Source: Epiperipatus broadwayi (Eukaryota; Onychophora; Udeonychophora; Euonychophora; Peripatidae). Taken from it: a DNA stretch of 64,000 nucleotides. The notes beneath the pieces were generated by a model. It did not search any database. It was not told the origin of the DNA and was given only the letters and a program-made list of their open reading frames with translations. How positions within the stretch are numbered: the first letter of the stretch is position 1; the number at the start of each line of letters is the position of its first letter. The stretch is from assembly GCA_028023455.1 (NCBI GenBank), contig JAQFVV010006835.1:60001-124000 (forward strand), written 5' to 3'. Shown in pieces: positions 27,687-39,267 of this stretch. A program made the position numbers and the translations under genes.

Positions 27687-27930
27687 GTTGACAAAGTAAT
27701 CACAAAATTTACTGATCATAGTACTATGTGAAAATATAAACTTGTAAAACCAATGAGAGGTTTCAAATGGTATGTGATGATAGCCACAATGGTTATGTAT
27801 ACCACATGGAATTGTATGCAGACAAAGAATCAAATGCTGATTCTTGCCAATGTCTCGGTACTCATGCTATTGAGTCAATAGTTTTGCCACATCTTGCATC
27901 ACATTATTTTCAATTCTATGGCTAGCAAAT
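27687..27930 (+). pseudogene. piggyBac-type transposase fragment
   Basis: The first frame reads VDKVITKFTDHSTM, a stop, then KYKLVKPMRGFKWYVMI (27,687-27,782). A +1 shift gives HNGYVYHMELYADK and then HAIESIVLPHLASHYFQFYG to about 27,930. Piggybac transposases carry the same series around their second catalytic Asp region: D-E/K-x-I-x-KFxGR-S, then KP-x-GFK-W, then GYVYxxxxYxGK, then a hydrophobic helix and (F/Y)DN. The order and spacing are convincing; the catalytic residues themselves are only partly covered. It has at least one stop and one frameshift, so it is an old DNA transposon fossil. Confidence 0.7.
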
Positions 27931-28696
27931 GAGGTATATGCAAATAAATTATGTCTCTGTGGGACAATAAATATAAAAAGATAGCTTCACTGGTGTGCAT
28001 AAAGAATATAAACATCACTGATGTAAACAAAAAATATAAAATGAAGAGATGAAACTTACTTTATCATTGATGCAGACAGTAGTCTTCAATTTCACATTTT
28101 GGGTAGACAAGAAGTCAATTTCTATGATGACAAATGCATATCCACCTTCTGGAAATGATTTATTTTGTATCATTTATTAGGATTAATTTTTTTCTTGTAG
28201 ATGCCTTGAGATTTATTAGCTTATGGGGTACAAGATAAAAATGAAGAATTCTTGTGTGACTATTTTTGTAGATTCTGAAGCTATAGATTATCTAAGGTAA
28301 AAAGTATTATGTATGTTTTGAATCAGAATTTTGTGAGAAATACAAAGCAATCATCAATAAAGATGTAATTTAAAACTTAGTTAATGATAAATTAGAAATT
28401 ATAAACAAACAATAAATTTTTAGATGCTGAAATTTCTTTTTTTCTTTACTTTTTTAATGGTCTTCACTATTTTTCACTTAGCTTTATTGTTTTCCTTAGG
28501 TTTTTCTATTTTCTGTCAATATATAGCATTTTGATCTAACATTATTAAAACTGAAGTTATTGTGAAAATTGTGTCTCAAGCTAGGTTTTTTAAAAACTTA
28601 ATATGGCATTAAATACCCTGATATAATTAGTATGATATTAAAAATTTGTATTAGTTACTCGTTATACTAAAGATTATCCAATAATCAATAATATTT

Positions 28697-29358
28697 CTGT
28701 AGTGTAATTTTCATTACAACATTCTCAGGCAAGGTAGGGAATGTGTTTTCTATCCATTTTAAACATAAATGTATTTATAAATATATAATCAAGACATGTG
28801 GAAAAGATCTACAATCCTCAAAATGCACATTTCATACTAAAGAAGCACTCATCAGTTGGCCTATGGCACAATCTTTTGCATATATCTTTATCATTGTTCA
28901 GCATGAAATGTGTATCTTGTAAATCATAGATCTTTGTTAATTATCTTTCATCATATGTTTATGATTACATCCCTCTACAAGATGTTAAAAGTGGATAGAA
29001 AATATTTTCTACCTTGTGTGAGAGTGGTATAATGAAAATTACACTACAGTATAATACTTTCAATAAGTGATTTGTGTTAAAGTTGTGAGGGTTTCATGTT
29101 GACACTAATTAATTAAAGTGTAGTAATTTGCTATCTTAATATATACTGAACAATGATAAAGATATATGTAAGAGATTGTGGTTTGAGTCAACTGATGAGT
29201 CCTAGTTCAGCATAAATGTGCATCTTGGGGATCATAGAACGTTGTCATATGTTTTTGATCATATGTTTATGATTATGTTCTCCACAAGGTGTTAAAACTG
29301 AATGGGAAATACCCCTACCTTGTGTGAGAATGGTGTATGAAAATTACACAACAGAAAT
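28697..29358. mobile_element. Palindromic element related to family P
   Basis: Terminal inverted repeats: ATTTCTGTAGTGTAATTTTC at the left (about 28,694) and ATGAAAATTACACAACAGAAAT at the right end (about 29,358). The interior shows a left copy and a right inverted copy of AAGCACTCATCAGTTGG and TGCACATTTCAT-type sequence, which also occurs in family P. A third partial copy of the terminal block lies at 28,989-29,053, so the structure is a rearranged palindrome. No coding capacity was seen. Confidence 0.75.
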
Positions 29359-29854
29359 GTTATTTATTATTAATAGGTTGTGTCTTAAATATCTAAAAAA
29401 AAATTGCAAAATATTTTTTTATTAAAATAATTTTTTAGTCTAAATTCTTTTTTTTTTTTACTTATTTCCCCCATTTATTAATCTTTTTTATTATTAAATC
29501 ACTAAACATTTCATGATCATTATTACAAAATTGATACTTTATTTTTAAATGGACTTCGTTTGTTGAATTTATATTTTAAAAAAAAAAAATGTGTAAATAA
29601 TGTAGAGGTAAAACTAAAATAAGATTTTTTTGTTAATGAAGCACAACTAAAAAAAATTGACAACTGAAATGATTATATATGATATACAAGTGTATTGATC
29701 AAATAATATTTTTAACAAGTTATCAGACAGTTACAAACAAAACAAAAATTATTTTTAAACTTGTAGTAAAAGGATAAAAAGTTAAGCACCCATATAAAAA
29801 AAAAGGAGTAATTTTGGTATGTCAACTCATAAAAATAAAAACAATGATAAAAAA

Positions 29855-30512
29855 TATAAGATGAGATATGTTGGACTGTTTCCATCATTTATCAGTGAAT
29901 GTTGAATGTATAGAAAATTTTAAACTTTATTTAAACTTTCCACATACAAACAACTTGTTAGTAATAACACACAAATAGACAATACAGGTTAGTAATTACA
30001 CAACATTTTGAGTAGTATTATTCTCCACTCTTCTTCAGGTGTTGCTGGCCTATATGCACGGAGACAACATTGCTGTTAAGAAAAAATAAATAAATAAAAG
30101 CTAATTAACCTCGTTAAAAAAATTGAAAGATTCAGGAGGATTTGAACCAACTCTCATATATAAATATATCAAATTTCTACTATATGTTGCCTTTGACAGA
30201 ATAGCTCCGTTGGTAGAGTATTTGCCTTAAATTTGATATTCAAGAATCTAAAGGTGTGAGTTCAACTTCTAAGCAAATATTGAACTCCTAAGCAAATATT
30301 GTTACTGTGCATATAGGCCAGCAACACCTGAAGAAGAGTGGAGAATAATACTACTCCAAACATTGTGTAATTACTAACCTGTATTGTCTATTTGTGTGTT
30401 ATTACTAACAAGTTGTTTGTATTCGGAAAGTTTAAATAAAGTTTAAAATTTTTCATACATTCAACATTCACTCATAAATGATGGAAATAGTCCAACATAT
30501 CACATCTTATAA
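29855..30512. mobile_element. Palindromic tRNA-like SINE, family A
   Basis: The left arm (about 29,855-30,070) and the right arm (about 30,305-30,512) are inverse copies, sharing TTGGACT-TTTCCATCATTTA, ACTTTATTTAAACTTTCC, AACAACTTGTTAGTAATAAC and GTTGCTGGCCTATATGCAC. Between the arms, the + strand 30,190-30,275 is tRNA-like: box A ATAGCTCCGTTGGTAGAG, box B GAGTTCAACTTC. Each arm also carries the CTGAAGAAGAG hairpin module. It is non-coding. Confidence 0.85.
30190..30275 (+). other. tRNA-like region of the family A SINE
   Basis: AATAGCTCCGTTGGTAGAG matches box A, and GTGTGAGTTCAACTTC about 50 bases on matches a decayed box B. The equivalent minus-strand segments at 13,846-13,770 and 39,545-39,468 keep better boxes (GGCTTAGTTGG with GGTTTGAATCCC). 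It is probably an internal pol III promoter relic rather than a tRNA gene. Confidence 0.65.
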
Positions 30513-31669
30513 TATACCATCATTACAAACTTTCAGACAAAGATAAAAGATATGATTCTTATTATTTTTAATAGAATTAAAATACGTATTGATATAAGTT
30601 TTTAAAAAGCTATCTATCCACAGATGTTAACTGTATTATTTTTATGCATTTATTTAATATACTTAATTATTGCAAATTCAAAAATATGATTCTATTTAAT
30701 ACATTTGTTGCCAGAAATTTAATAGTATATTTAATAAAAAAAAACAACAGATATTTTATTTCTTATCAAAGCAAAATACGAAACAAGACTTAATCTCTTT
30801 CCTTTGTTGTAAAATACAATATTTATTTGTTAACAAATTATATTCATTGCTCAATTTTTCATACATCTATTTAATAGAGTTATTGCCTTAAATTTAATAG
30901 TAAATATTTGCAATTTTATTTTAATTGATTTGTTACATACTATAAGACTTTTGGTGGATATACTATATGTTATAGTAACATCTTTTTATTATTAATATAC
31001 ACAAATCATATGTAATTTTTAAATTTAAATTAAAAGCTATAAGTTTATTATAATGATGGTAACAAATGTATATAATAAATAATCTTTAATTAATCGCTCA
31101 ATAAATTTGATCCTAGCTAACTTTTATGGAAACGTCTTTGTGTTTATTTTTGTTTTTCATCTTTCAGATATAAAGACAAAATTTGTGATAAAAATTTTGT
31201 TACTCAAGCAATATCAATTAACTCAGTATTTTTGAAAATAATTTTTGTTATTGTTGAACTTAATAAAAAATTGACTTTTAATATATATTTGATCAGTTTT
31301 GAGAATTGTGAAAAATTTTAATTTGGAAGCTTCATTTTATATCAGCATCTCTTCAGCATCTTCATCTTTTTTACAATAAATGTTGTTAATTGAAAATAAA
31401 GTTACTGCAGAAACTGTAAGATGAAAGCATATATTAATTGCTTTAGTAGATCATTACTTTTTTTTAATGGATGAAATTATAAAAAACTATTCTAATTTTA
31501 ATATATATTCCCAATGCCGGCAGAAAAATTGCTTCATCTACTTCTGTTATTTTAACAAGAAATAAAACTTTAAATTTTTTAAATTAATTACAGATATATA
31601 AATTTTATATACATGTTATTTTTGCTCTTATTAACAGCTATCATTCTCTTTTCTAGAATATCCATTCTA
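30513..31669. other. Unassigned AT-rich DNA
   Basis: Nothing recognisable was seen. Confidence 0.5.
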
Positions 31670-31793
31670 AATCTCACAGTCAAGCGTTGGTGGCCGAGAG
31701 GTTAGCACAGCTGCCTTGAAAGCGGTGGTCCCGGGTTACCCGGGTTCACTTCTCGGTCGATGCTATGACAAATGAGAAAAAAAATCTCATAGT
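31670..31793 (+). mobile_element. Mini-SINE, family S, with 11-bp target duplication
   Basis: A 102-bp element (31,681-31,782) is flanked by AATCTCACAGT (31,670-31,680) and AATCTCATAGT (31,783-31,793), one mismatch in 11. The head is tRNA-like with a long variable arm, as in tRNA-Ser or Leu: box A TGGCCGAGAGGTTAGCACAG, box B GGGTTCACTTC. It ends GATGCTATGACAAATGAG plus an A-run. Other copies lie at 24,591 (+) and 38,470 (-). It is not a functional tRNA: the acceptor ends do not pair and the copies share a non-tRNA tail. Confidence 0.85.
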
Positions 31794-32320
31794 TTCAAAT
31801 CATGAGTTACCTTTTGGGCTACTATAAAAAATAAGAAACATTTTTCAAGCAATTAAACCTTAAATATTTAAATCTTAACATAATTAAGAAATTAAAGTTG
31901 AACAATTATTTATCAAGTATATAATTATTATATATATTATATAATTTTAAATAAATGCATCTCTTTTTTTTTCTTGACTTTTGCGAAATATGAATGACAT
32001 GTATACTTTTTAAATAAATTCACATTAATTATATGGTTAAAGTTAAAAATTTTACAACTTCTTTTTATAAGATAATACAAGTGGGGGTTTTCACTTTTTT
32101 CAAAAATAAACATTTCAATTGAAATGACTTTAAAATATAAACCTAGTTTCTGTCAAACATAAAAAATAAGTTAAATGCAGTCTGAAAATGGTTAAATAGT
32201 GATTATTAATTAAATAATAAAACATTTGGAAAATACTGTTGTTTTAGAAAAACAAAGTGAATCCCTATTACATGAAACAATAAAAAAAAAAAGGAAAACA
32301 AATATTTTTATAACAATAAA
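31794..32320. other. Unassigned AT-rich DNA
   Basis: Nothing recognisable was seen. Confidence 0.5.
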
Positions 32321-32324
32321 ACAA

Positions 32325-33060
32325 AAATTATTTGCATTCATTAGAAACAGGTCATAGGTTTGAGAAAGATAGTATAAAAATGATTAATTATACAAATAAT
32401 AGAAGGAATAGAAAAATTAAAGAGGCAATATTGATTAAAAATATAAAACTAAATCTTAATAGGGGTTTTGGAGTAAAGACAATAATTTTATAAACAATTA
32501 TTATTAATAATAATAATTTGAATATGAAAAAGGTTAATAAGTAAAGATGGAGAAAATGATGATAGAGGGAGTTGTTAAACAAGTATAAAAATTTTGAAAT
32601 TTTTGTGAGTTGGCTTTTAGAAATAGGATTGTAAAAATGTAATTTGTCATGTGAAAAAAATTAATAGTTGATTATAAAATATGTAATAAAATTAAGAAAA
32701 GGTTAGAAGTTGATTAAAACTAATAAATAAAAAGACAACAATATGTATTAAATAGTTGAATAAAAAGTTAGATTTTAAAATTAAAAAATTAAAATTATAA
32801 TAGTTAGGTTATAAAATAATTGAAAAATAAAATAATATAAAATAAAATGTGGATAAAATTAATTAAGAGTAAAGTAATAAAATGAGAAATGATTTATAAT
32901 GGTCAGGTTAAAATGTATTTTTTATTTGTGGATTTAATTATGAATATAAATATGTGTATAAAATGCATTAACTGTGTAGTTATATATTTGTATATTATAG
33001 CTCTGATGATGACTGTAGGCGAGTTGAAATTGTAAGAAAGTTTTGATATAAAAAATAATA
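32325..33060 (+). mobile_element. Penelope-like element 3' end with GIY-YIG remnant
   Basis: The frame at about 32,330-32,490 reads HSLETGHRFEKDSIKMI, then RKIKEAILIKNI and RGFGVKTIIL before a stop. This matches the end of the GIY-YIG region near 8,490-8,640 (LETGHEFGKDCIKMI), so both copies belong to the same PLE subfamily. About 500 bases of A-rich 3' UTR follow. At 33,003-33,034 CTGATGA is followed by a 4-bp stem (GACT with AGTT) and GAAATTGTA, a hammerhead-like arrangement. The element ends shortly before a CA/TA microsatellite. Confidence 0.7.
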
Positions 33061-33150
33061 TTGTAGAAGTGTTTAAAAAAGTTGTAAATGGTATGAAATC
33101 AAAAATTATTATTACTGAGAGAATAGTATCTAATAAAATTACACACTCAC

Positions 33151-33158
<8 letters not shown>

Positions 33159-33206
<48 letters not shown>
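33159..33206. repeat. (CA)n(TA)n compound microsatellite
   Basis: About 30 bases of alternating AC followed by about 18 of TA, read directly. Confidence 0.95.
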
Positions 33207-33537
33207 GTATTTTCTACAGTATTTTTGGATTTATTTTTGGTTATATTCTTCATTGATTTATATACTGTCATTTTTAAATTAAATTGAAAATATATCTATA
33301 TACAAATTAAAAAGCATCTATGTGAATATATAAGTGAAAAAATACATATACAGAGTAAGTGTACATATGCAAATACAGGATAGTACATAATATTATAAAC
33401 AAAATTTGAGATACTATCTGCTAACTCATACTATCTGTTAGAAATCTTAAAATAAAATATTATATATAGGATATAATAATTTAGAAAGGTCTAAAAGTTG
33501 TCAATTTAGTATCTGATACAGAAGTAAAAATAGAATT

Positions 33538-33540
<3 letters not shown>

Positions 33541-33574
<34 letters not shown>
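33541..33574. repeat. (TA)n microsatellite
   Basis: Alternating AT over 34 bases. Confidence 0.95.
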
Positions 33575-33577
<3 letters not shown>

Positions 33578-33943
33578 TTGTTGAATTATTAAAAAAGAAA
33601 AAATCCTGATATTTAAATTAATACCTTAACTGCTTCCTTCAACTTATATAATCTTTGTCTAATTTTTGTATTGGTCCACTACTTAAATCTGAGAACTATT
33701 ATTCATCAGTTTCATTTCCAGTTGGTTTCTATTGTTAAAATATTATTCTAAAAGACACAGAATTGTTTCAATTCAGCTTTTAACAATTGAATAATTTTAG
33801 ATTCAAATTAGTTAAATGTAATGAAAAATTAAAAATAGTGTTAATAACTGAAGAAAACAAAAGAATTATATTTCAACCAATTTTAATATCATTATTCAGT
33901 TCTGTAGCTGTCAACATAATTCACTTTTCTTGGAAGAGTGGTC

Positions 33944-34615
33944 ACTTTTCCATGCTTATTTTTTTTGTAAAATTTAAAATTTTTCAAATCAAACTTTATA
34001 TTTCAATAAAGTAATGTAAAATCTTATTTATGAATATAAAAAAATTACGATATATTATTTATTTCAAAATCAATTATGAACTTGTAAAGCATTTTATTTT
34101 TATTTCTGACTCTGTCATTTAGGAATGCCTGATATGCAAATTACTGTCATTAGCGATTGACCACTAGTCTTGAACCAATCACTTTCCCAAGCTTATTTTT
34201 CTTGTAAAATTTAAAAATTTTCGAATCAAACTTTATATTTCGATAAATTAATGTAAAATCTTATTTATGAATGTAAAAAATTATGATAGATATATTTATT
34301 TACTTCAAAATACGAATGTGTAAAAGATTTTGTTTTGATTTCTGTCTTTGTCATTTAGAAACACCTGATATGCAAATTACAGTTGTTAGCGATCAACTAT
34401 TTGTCAGGAAGATATATCACTTTTCCAAGCTTATTTTTCTTGTATAATTTAAAATTTTTCGAATCAAACTTTATATTTCGATAAAGTAACATAAAATCTT
34501 ATTTATGAATGCAAAAAATTACACTAAAATATATTAATTTACTTCAAAATCAATTATGAACGTGTAGAGCATTTTGGTTTGGTTTTTGACTTTGTCATTT
34601 AGAAATGCTTTCAGC
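33944..34615. repeat. Tandem repeat, about 237-bp unit, nearly three copies
   Basis: The block AAAATTTTTC(A/G)AATCAAAC then TTTATATTTC(A/G)ATAAA recurs at about 33,972, 34,209 and 34,446, a period of 237 each time. Every unit also has TTATTTATGAAT, then a GTAAAGC/GTAGAGCATTTT block, then TCATTTAGAAA-type sequence and (in two units) GATATGCAAATTAC. The unit has no coding frame. Copies differ by roughly a tenth of their bases. Confidence 0.9.
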
Positions 34616-35094
34616 ACAATTTCCAAAGTTGGCAGGCATCCAATCAGTGAAAAGAGACACCAATAGGTAGCAAAGAAAATTGATTTTTTTTTCCAAAATA
34701 TAATGCCATATGCGGACGTTTTTAGAACTAAAATTTTAATTTTCAAATTTCCTATAAAATAAGCCTAAAATGAAGAAATTGCAACCAAAATTGATCAAGA
34801 GATAGTGCATGCTAGATCCAAAAACTGTAAATAATATTATGGGATATTAAAATAGCAATGTGCATAAATAATAGCTTAGGGGTTAATAAAAAAAAAGAAT
34901 TTCAATATTACGGCTATTGTTTAGTATTACAATTGGTAGAATAAAAGTATCTCACAATTCCTTGAAAAAGATAAAGATTCATGTAACAAGTGATTAAAAT
35001 AATTCCTAAATTTACTTTCCAAAAGCGACAACACGATTAGCTAATATAGATTTATGGCTTTATTCCTCAGGAATTCATAAGAAGTTGAGTGCTA

Positions 35095-35166
35095 CTGCTG
35101 AAATCGATCCAGGGATCCCCTGATTCCAAGTCATATGGTATATCAACTATGCCAAACCACACAGAG
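35095..35166 (-). mobile_element. tRNA-like SINE head
   Basis: On the minus strand the order is TTTGGCATAGTTGATATACC (box A-like), then about 15 bases, then CCTGGATCGATTTCAGC (box B-like). The spacing suits a tRNA-derived SINE head. No second copy was found in the window, and the ends were not defined. Confidence 0.5.
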
Positions 35167-35677
35167 TAGTTAGCTAATAAAATGTGTGGAAGGTGGCAAG
35201 TTGAGACAAAGCATAATGTATTTCAAAAACTGATTTCTGTAAAAATAAAAAAACTAAGTTACAAAAAATATAAGACAAATAGTGATTATACATTTGAAAG
35301 ATCAGTTATTATTAATAAGAATGTCAATTAAATAATGTTCATTGCTGAAGTTTAAAAAAAGCTATTTAATAACGTATTTATGTTGTAATAAATATTTATG
35401 ACTTAAAACTAGATGATGTCAAAGTCAATGAAATTATAAAAATTGATTTAAATAAAAAGTAATATGTGCCTATAACTAACACTAAATTCAGTTGCATTAC
35501 AGTAATTTATAAATTGGATTTGGTTATGTGCTTTATAAAAAAAATATTAAAATTAATATATATTTTAATGTTGCTTTGTTGTAGATAGTACTCCATATAT
35601 AATGGATTATTTTTTTTCCTAATAAAATATATTTTGATCTACATCATGATTTACTCTATTTATATATATTTTATTTG

Positions 35678-36176
35678 AAATAAATCCTAGATATAGATAA
35701 AAATATTTTTATATAACAACAAAATAATATATGACAATAGTTGTAATATAATCATATCCCTTTTCAATTTGGTTAACTACAAAAAAAGCAACTTATATTG
35801 CATACATAGCGACATCTACAGGCTCTATATAAAATTAACACAAGCCTATAATTATGCTTTAGTATCTTTATAATAGAGATACTAAAGGATAATTTATGAA
35901 AAACGAATGGAGGGTTATGTAATGTGTATTATTATAAAGATACTAACGCATAATTATAGGCTTGTGTTAATTTTATATAGAGCCAGTAGATGTCGCTATG
36001 AATGCAATATAGGTTGTTTTTTTTTTTTTGTAGTTAACCAAGACTTATTGAAACGGACAAAAATTAAAAATTGCCGAAAATACTTTTTTTATATGATTAT
36101 ATTACAGCTATTGCCATATATTATTTTGCTGTTATATAAAGATATTTTATTCTATATCATATCTAGGATTTATTTT
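35678..36176. mobile_element. Long inverted-repeat (foldback) element
   Basis: The ends AAATAAATCCTAGATAT (35,678) and ATATCTAGGATTTATTT (36,176) open arms of about 190 and 240 bp. Further matching blocks are GGTTAACTACAAAAAAA, CATAGCGACATCTAC and CTCTATATAAAATTAACACA with AAGCCTATAATTATGC. The right arm has about 45 extra bases (around 36,045-36,090) missing from the left. The centre is about 65 bp. It encodes nothing recognisable. Confidence 0.88.
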
Positions 36177-36179
36177 TAA

Positions 36180-37504
36180 TTTGCAAAAGCAACATAAAAG
36201 ATTTAGTTCCTTATATTTTAGATATACTTTATTTGACGGAAGTATTCACATTATTCTATTATACGGTTAACTATTGTAAAAATGAACATTTCATGAACAC
36301 TAGAGATATGGTCAAATAGATCATTAAATTGTTTGCTAAATATTGGCTTTCATCAGTTATAAGCATTGGTACTGCTGCCAACTTGTAATCTATTGACAAA
36401 AGCTGATAAGGAATAAGTAGTCTTAGGATTTGTTTGAAAGTACTATCTGGTATCCATTAACTGCTGGTTGATACTTATAAAAGATTAAGCTGGAGCAGAG
36501 TAATGTGAATATTGCTGTCAATTGCACATGGAACAGAGTGCTGCTTATATATAGATACCTAGTAGATGTGTGCGTGTATGTGCCATTTCATGATAGTCTT
36601 ATTTACACTAAGATATTTGATACTTATGTTTTGCTACTAAAAATTCTCTATTTGTAATAATGTGCTGTAAGCGCCTTAAGTCAAACAACAATTATCAGAA
36701 CAATGCAAATTAATTTTTCTTACCTGCTCCTTTAATGTGCGTAGTATTTCTCAATGAATAAAACTAGAAATAGTTTTATCTTAAATTTATATGTTTTCAT
36801 TTTATCGTTGCTGAGAGTAATCATTTATAATAAAACTCTGAAAAAGTTTTTAAGATTAAACTGCTTTTTATTTATTTATATATATGATCAATAAAGAAAA
36901 TATTATTTGAAGGTTACTTGAGGCATTTATATTTTACTTAGTACAGCGTATGATCTTATGATAAACGATTATATATATGATGTCTATCTATTTTCTCGTC
37001 ATCTTTGAACACTGAATAAAGATTAATTAAAATAGAAATTACTTTTTCATAAAGTAGTGTGATAACTTGAAAAATAAATAGTTTACAAACTTGTATTATT
37101 AATTTATACATTAGATCAGGGATAGCCAACATTTTACAATTATGTACCATATTTTACTCTTATGAGTACATGTATCATACAACATTGATATCATTACTCA
37201 ATTTTGCATAAAATACAATATAATAGCATATATAAGCGATTTCATCCGCTGAAGCTGGCAATAGTAACAAAAACAATTAATTTAAATTGATCTAGGCCTA
37301 GTACTTTCGAGGTTTTCCCTCATATTCATGGTCAAAATGGGTTATAAACCATTGCTGTAATATTACTAAATAATAATGTATGCAAATGCGTATGCAAATT
37401 AATTTGTCCATTTTCTTGAAATAGCAAAACACGTGTGGCGTCTATTGATGGCATTGTTATCATATAATATAAATAAATAATATTTATGCAAATATCAAAC
37501 ATGA
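36180..37504. other. Unassigned AT-rich DNA
   Basis: No element recognised. Confidence 0.5.
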
Positions 37505-37830
37505 ATCACTTTTTTTTTTGATGAAGATAAGGTTGTTTTTTTTTTGAGAGAAATGAAATAAAAAGAAGAATAAATGAATCTTTATTATTAAAAATTTATG
37601 ATTCTGAAACAATTAACTTATTTAGGTTTTTTTAATATTAAGGGTGTCTTGAGCTAAGTGGAATTGTGGGTGATATTTAGTTTAAATATGTCGTTATTTT
37701 GTAGGATTTTTCACTTGAGAAGTCTGCTTATTCAGTGAAACCATTGGTAATGTTTTATAGTTTATTTTTGGCTAATCTGATTGAGTTGTGAATTTGCAAT
37801 AATTTTCATTATTTATTGACTAATTTAGCT
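37505..37830 (+). pseudogene. Penelope-like element: GIY-YIG C-terminus and 3' UTR
   Basis: Translation gives RNEIKRRIN, then LLLKIYDSETINLF and FNIKGVLS with stops and shifts. It parallels KNELKRRIKE, then LDSEAINLMK and FDIKGRWS of the frame ending at 10,554. The 3' UTR similarity continues (TTTTCACTTGAGAAG, then GTGAAACCAT). It is a 5'-truncated, decayed relative of that copy. Confidence 0.7.
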
Positions 37831-38469
37831 TTATGGTTTTAATATTTAAATAATATTTAGTATTTTTTATACTACAATAATATACAACTGAAAAAAATTA
37901 ATATGTAAATATTTTATATTTTAATAAGACTTCTGATATCTGGAGTTCAGTATAACATTTTTCAAATTTTAGTAGGAACAAAACTACAAGGCTTTCAGAG
38001 GATGAACAATTCCCAAATGAAAATTAAAACCAATTATCAATACTCTAGATTAGTTACTTCAAAATCTGGTAAGTTTTAAGTACAAAATGTCTATTTACAG
38101 AATGGATACGAAACTTTTTCTTTTAAATTTAATTGACTGAATATTGTTATAATTTTTTGCTCTGAATAGTAATAAAAATTGTTTTGATTACAATATTATT
38201 ATTTTTAAAATTGGAAGCCCAATGCATAAAATTTAAACTATAATTCACTCTATGATGCTTAGACCATAAATTGTTGGTGCATTCCTTACATTAGACTATC
38301 TATTATTCTTATACTTGTTGCAAGCTATAGGTTAGCTGCTGTCTCAAAAATATTAATGTAAATATTGTAAGTTATCTAAGTTTACTTTTTTGCTTTTTTT
38401 TTTTAACAAAACATTGAAATGTTGATTTTTTTTTTTTAGTTTTTATTCATTAACGTCCAACATTTTTTT

Positions 38470-38570
38470 TTCTTTTTTCATGTGTCATAGCATCAGCCAG
38501 GAAGCAAACCCGCTAATCCAGGACAACTCCTTGTAAGGCAGCTATGCTAACCTCTCGACCACCAACATTT
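38470..38570 (-). mobile_element. Mini-SINE, family S
   Basis: The minus strand reads GTTGGTGGTCGAGAGGTTAG, CATAGCTGCCTTACAAGG, then GGATTAGCGGGTTTGCTTCC and GATGCTATGACA. A T-run on the + strand marks the A-tail. AACATTTTT occurs on both sides (38,459-38,467 and 38,564-38,572), a possible 9-bp target duplication in a T-rich context. Confidence 0.8.
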
Positions 38571-38864
38571 TTAACTTAGAGATGACCTTATAGATAAAGA
38601 AATGAACATTTTGGAAGTTAATAAATAAAAACTAAAGAAAATCAATAAATTTCGATGTTCTAATAACAAAAACAAAAAACTCACAAAATCTATACAATTT
38701 TACATTAATATAAAAAACGTATATTATTGATATTTGTAATTCAAAAATATAAAATTATTATTTTGTACTTTGTTTTTGTAACTTACTTGTTATATGTTTT
38801 TGTGGGTTTTTTTAACTATATAGTGTTATTTTTTACTGCCTTCGATTTTATATTACTTTAAACA

Positions 38865-39125
38865 ACTTGGTCTTTATAATGTTTCAGTAGACTATCTCAT
38901 GGTTCTCAAACTATACTTTACCAATTTAGCAAATATTTTAGCATTATGTGACCGATTTCTAAAAAATGTGAAGTAAAAGCTGATGTATTTAACTTTATTT
39001 GAAGGCATTTTTATGTTTTTTAATTCTGACATTAATTTTTCTATTGGATTGACCTACATAGTTTTTGAACACTTTGAGCATGAAATTTCAAAAACATCCT
39101 ATTATTCCAAAAGTACTCTGTCATT
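38865..39125 (-). pseudogene. Penelope-like GIY-YIG fragment
   Basis: The minus strand aligns base for base with the fragment at 51,001-51,250, including the segment for NxRIKxHKNxF and the later CGGTCACATAATGCTAAAATATTTG block. Translation shows VRIKKHKNAFK. Stops interrupt it. The two copies belong to one PLE subfamily. Confidence 0.6.
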
Positions 39126-39267
39126 AGGTTTATGGTAAATAAATCATTTTTTGCTAGTGGAAAAAGTGGTCTTTATGTTGAAATTAGATAGTCTTCTACT
39201 TACCTTATCAGTGACTCTTTTAATCTAAGGTAAAAGCACTCTATATAGTTATCAATTTTATCCTCTT

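Noticed and set aside
31681-31765. Functional tRNA-Ser or tRNA-Leu gene
   Set aside because: The tRNA-like head lacks acceptor pairing, has a SINE tail, a target duplication and two decayed copies in the window.
33003-33034. Active hammerhead ribozyme
   Set aside because: Core-like bases are present, but stem I pairing and stem II closing are poor; only reported as a suggestive relic.
35678-36176. Frame at 35,907-36,179 as a membrane protein
   Set aside because: It lies within an inverted-repeat element and its hydrophobic residues come from AT-rich codons.
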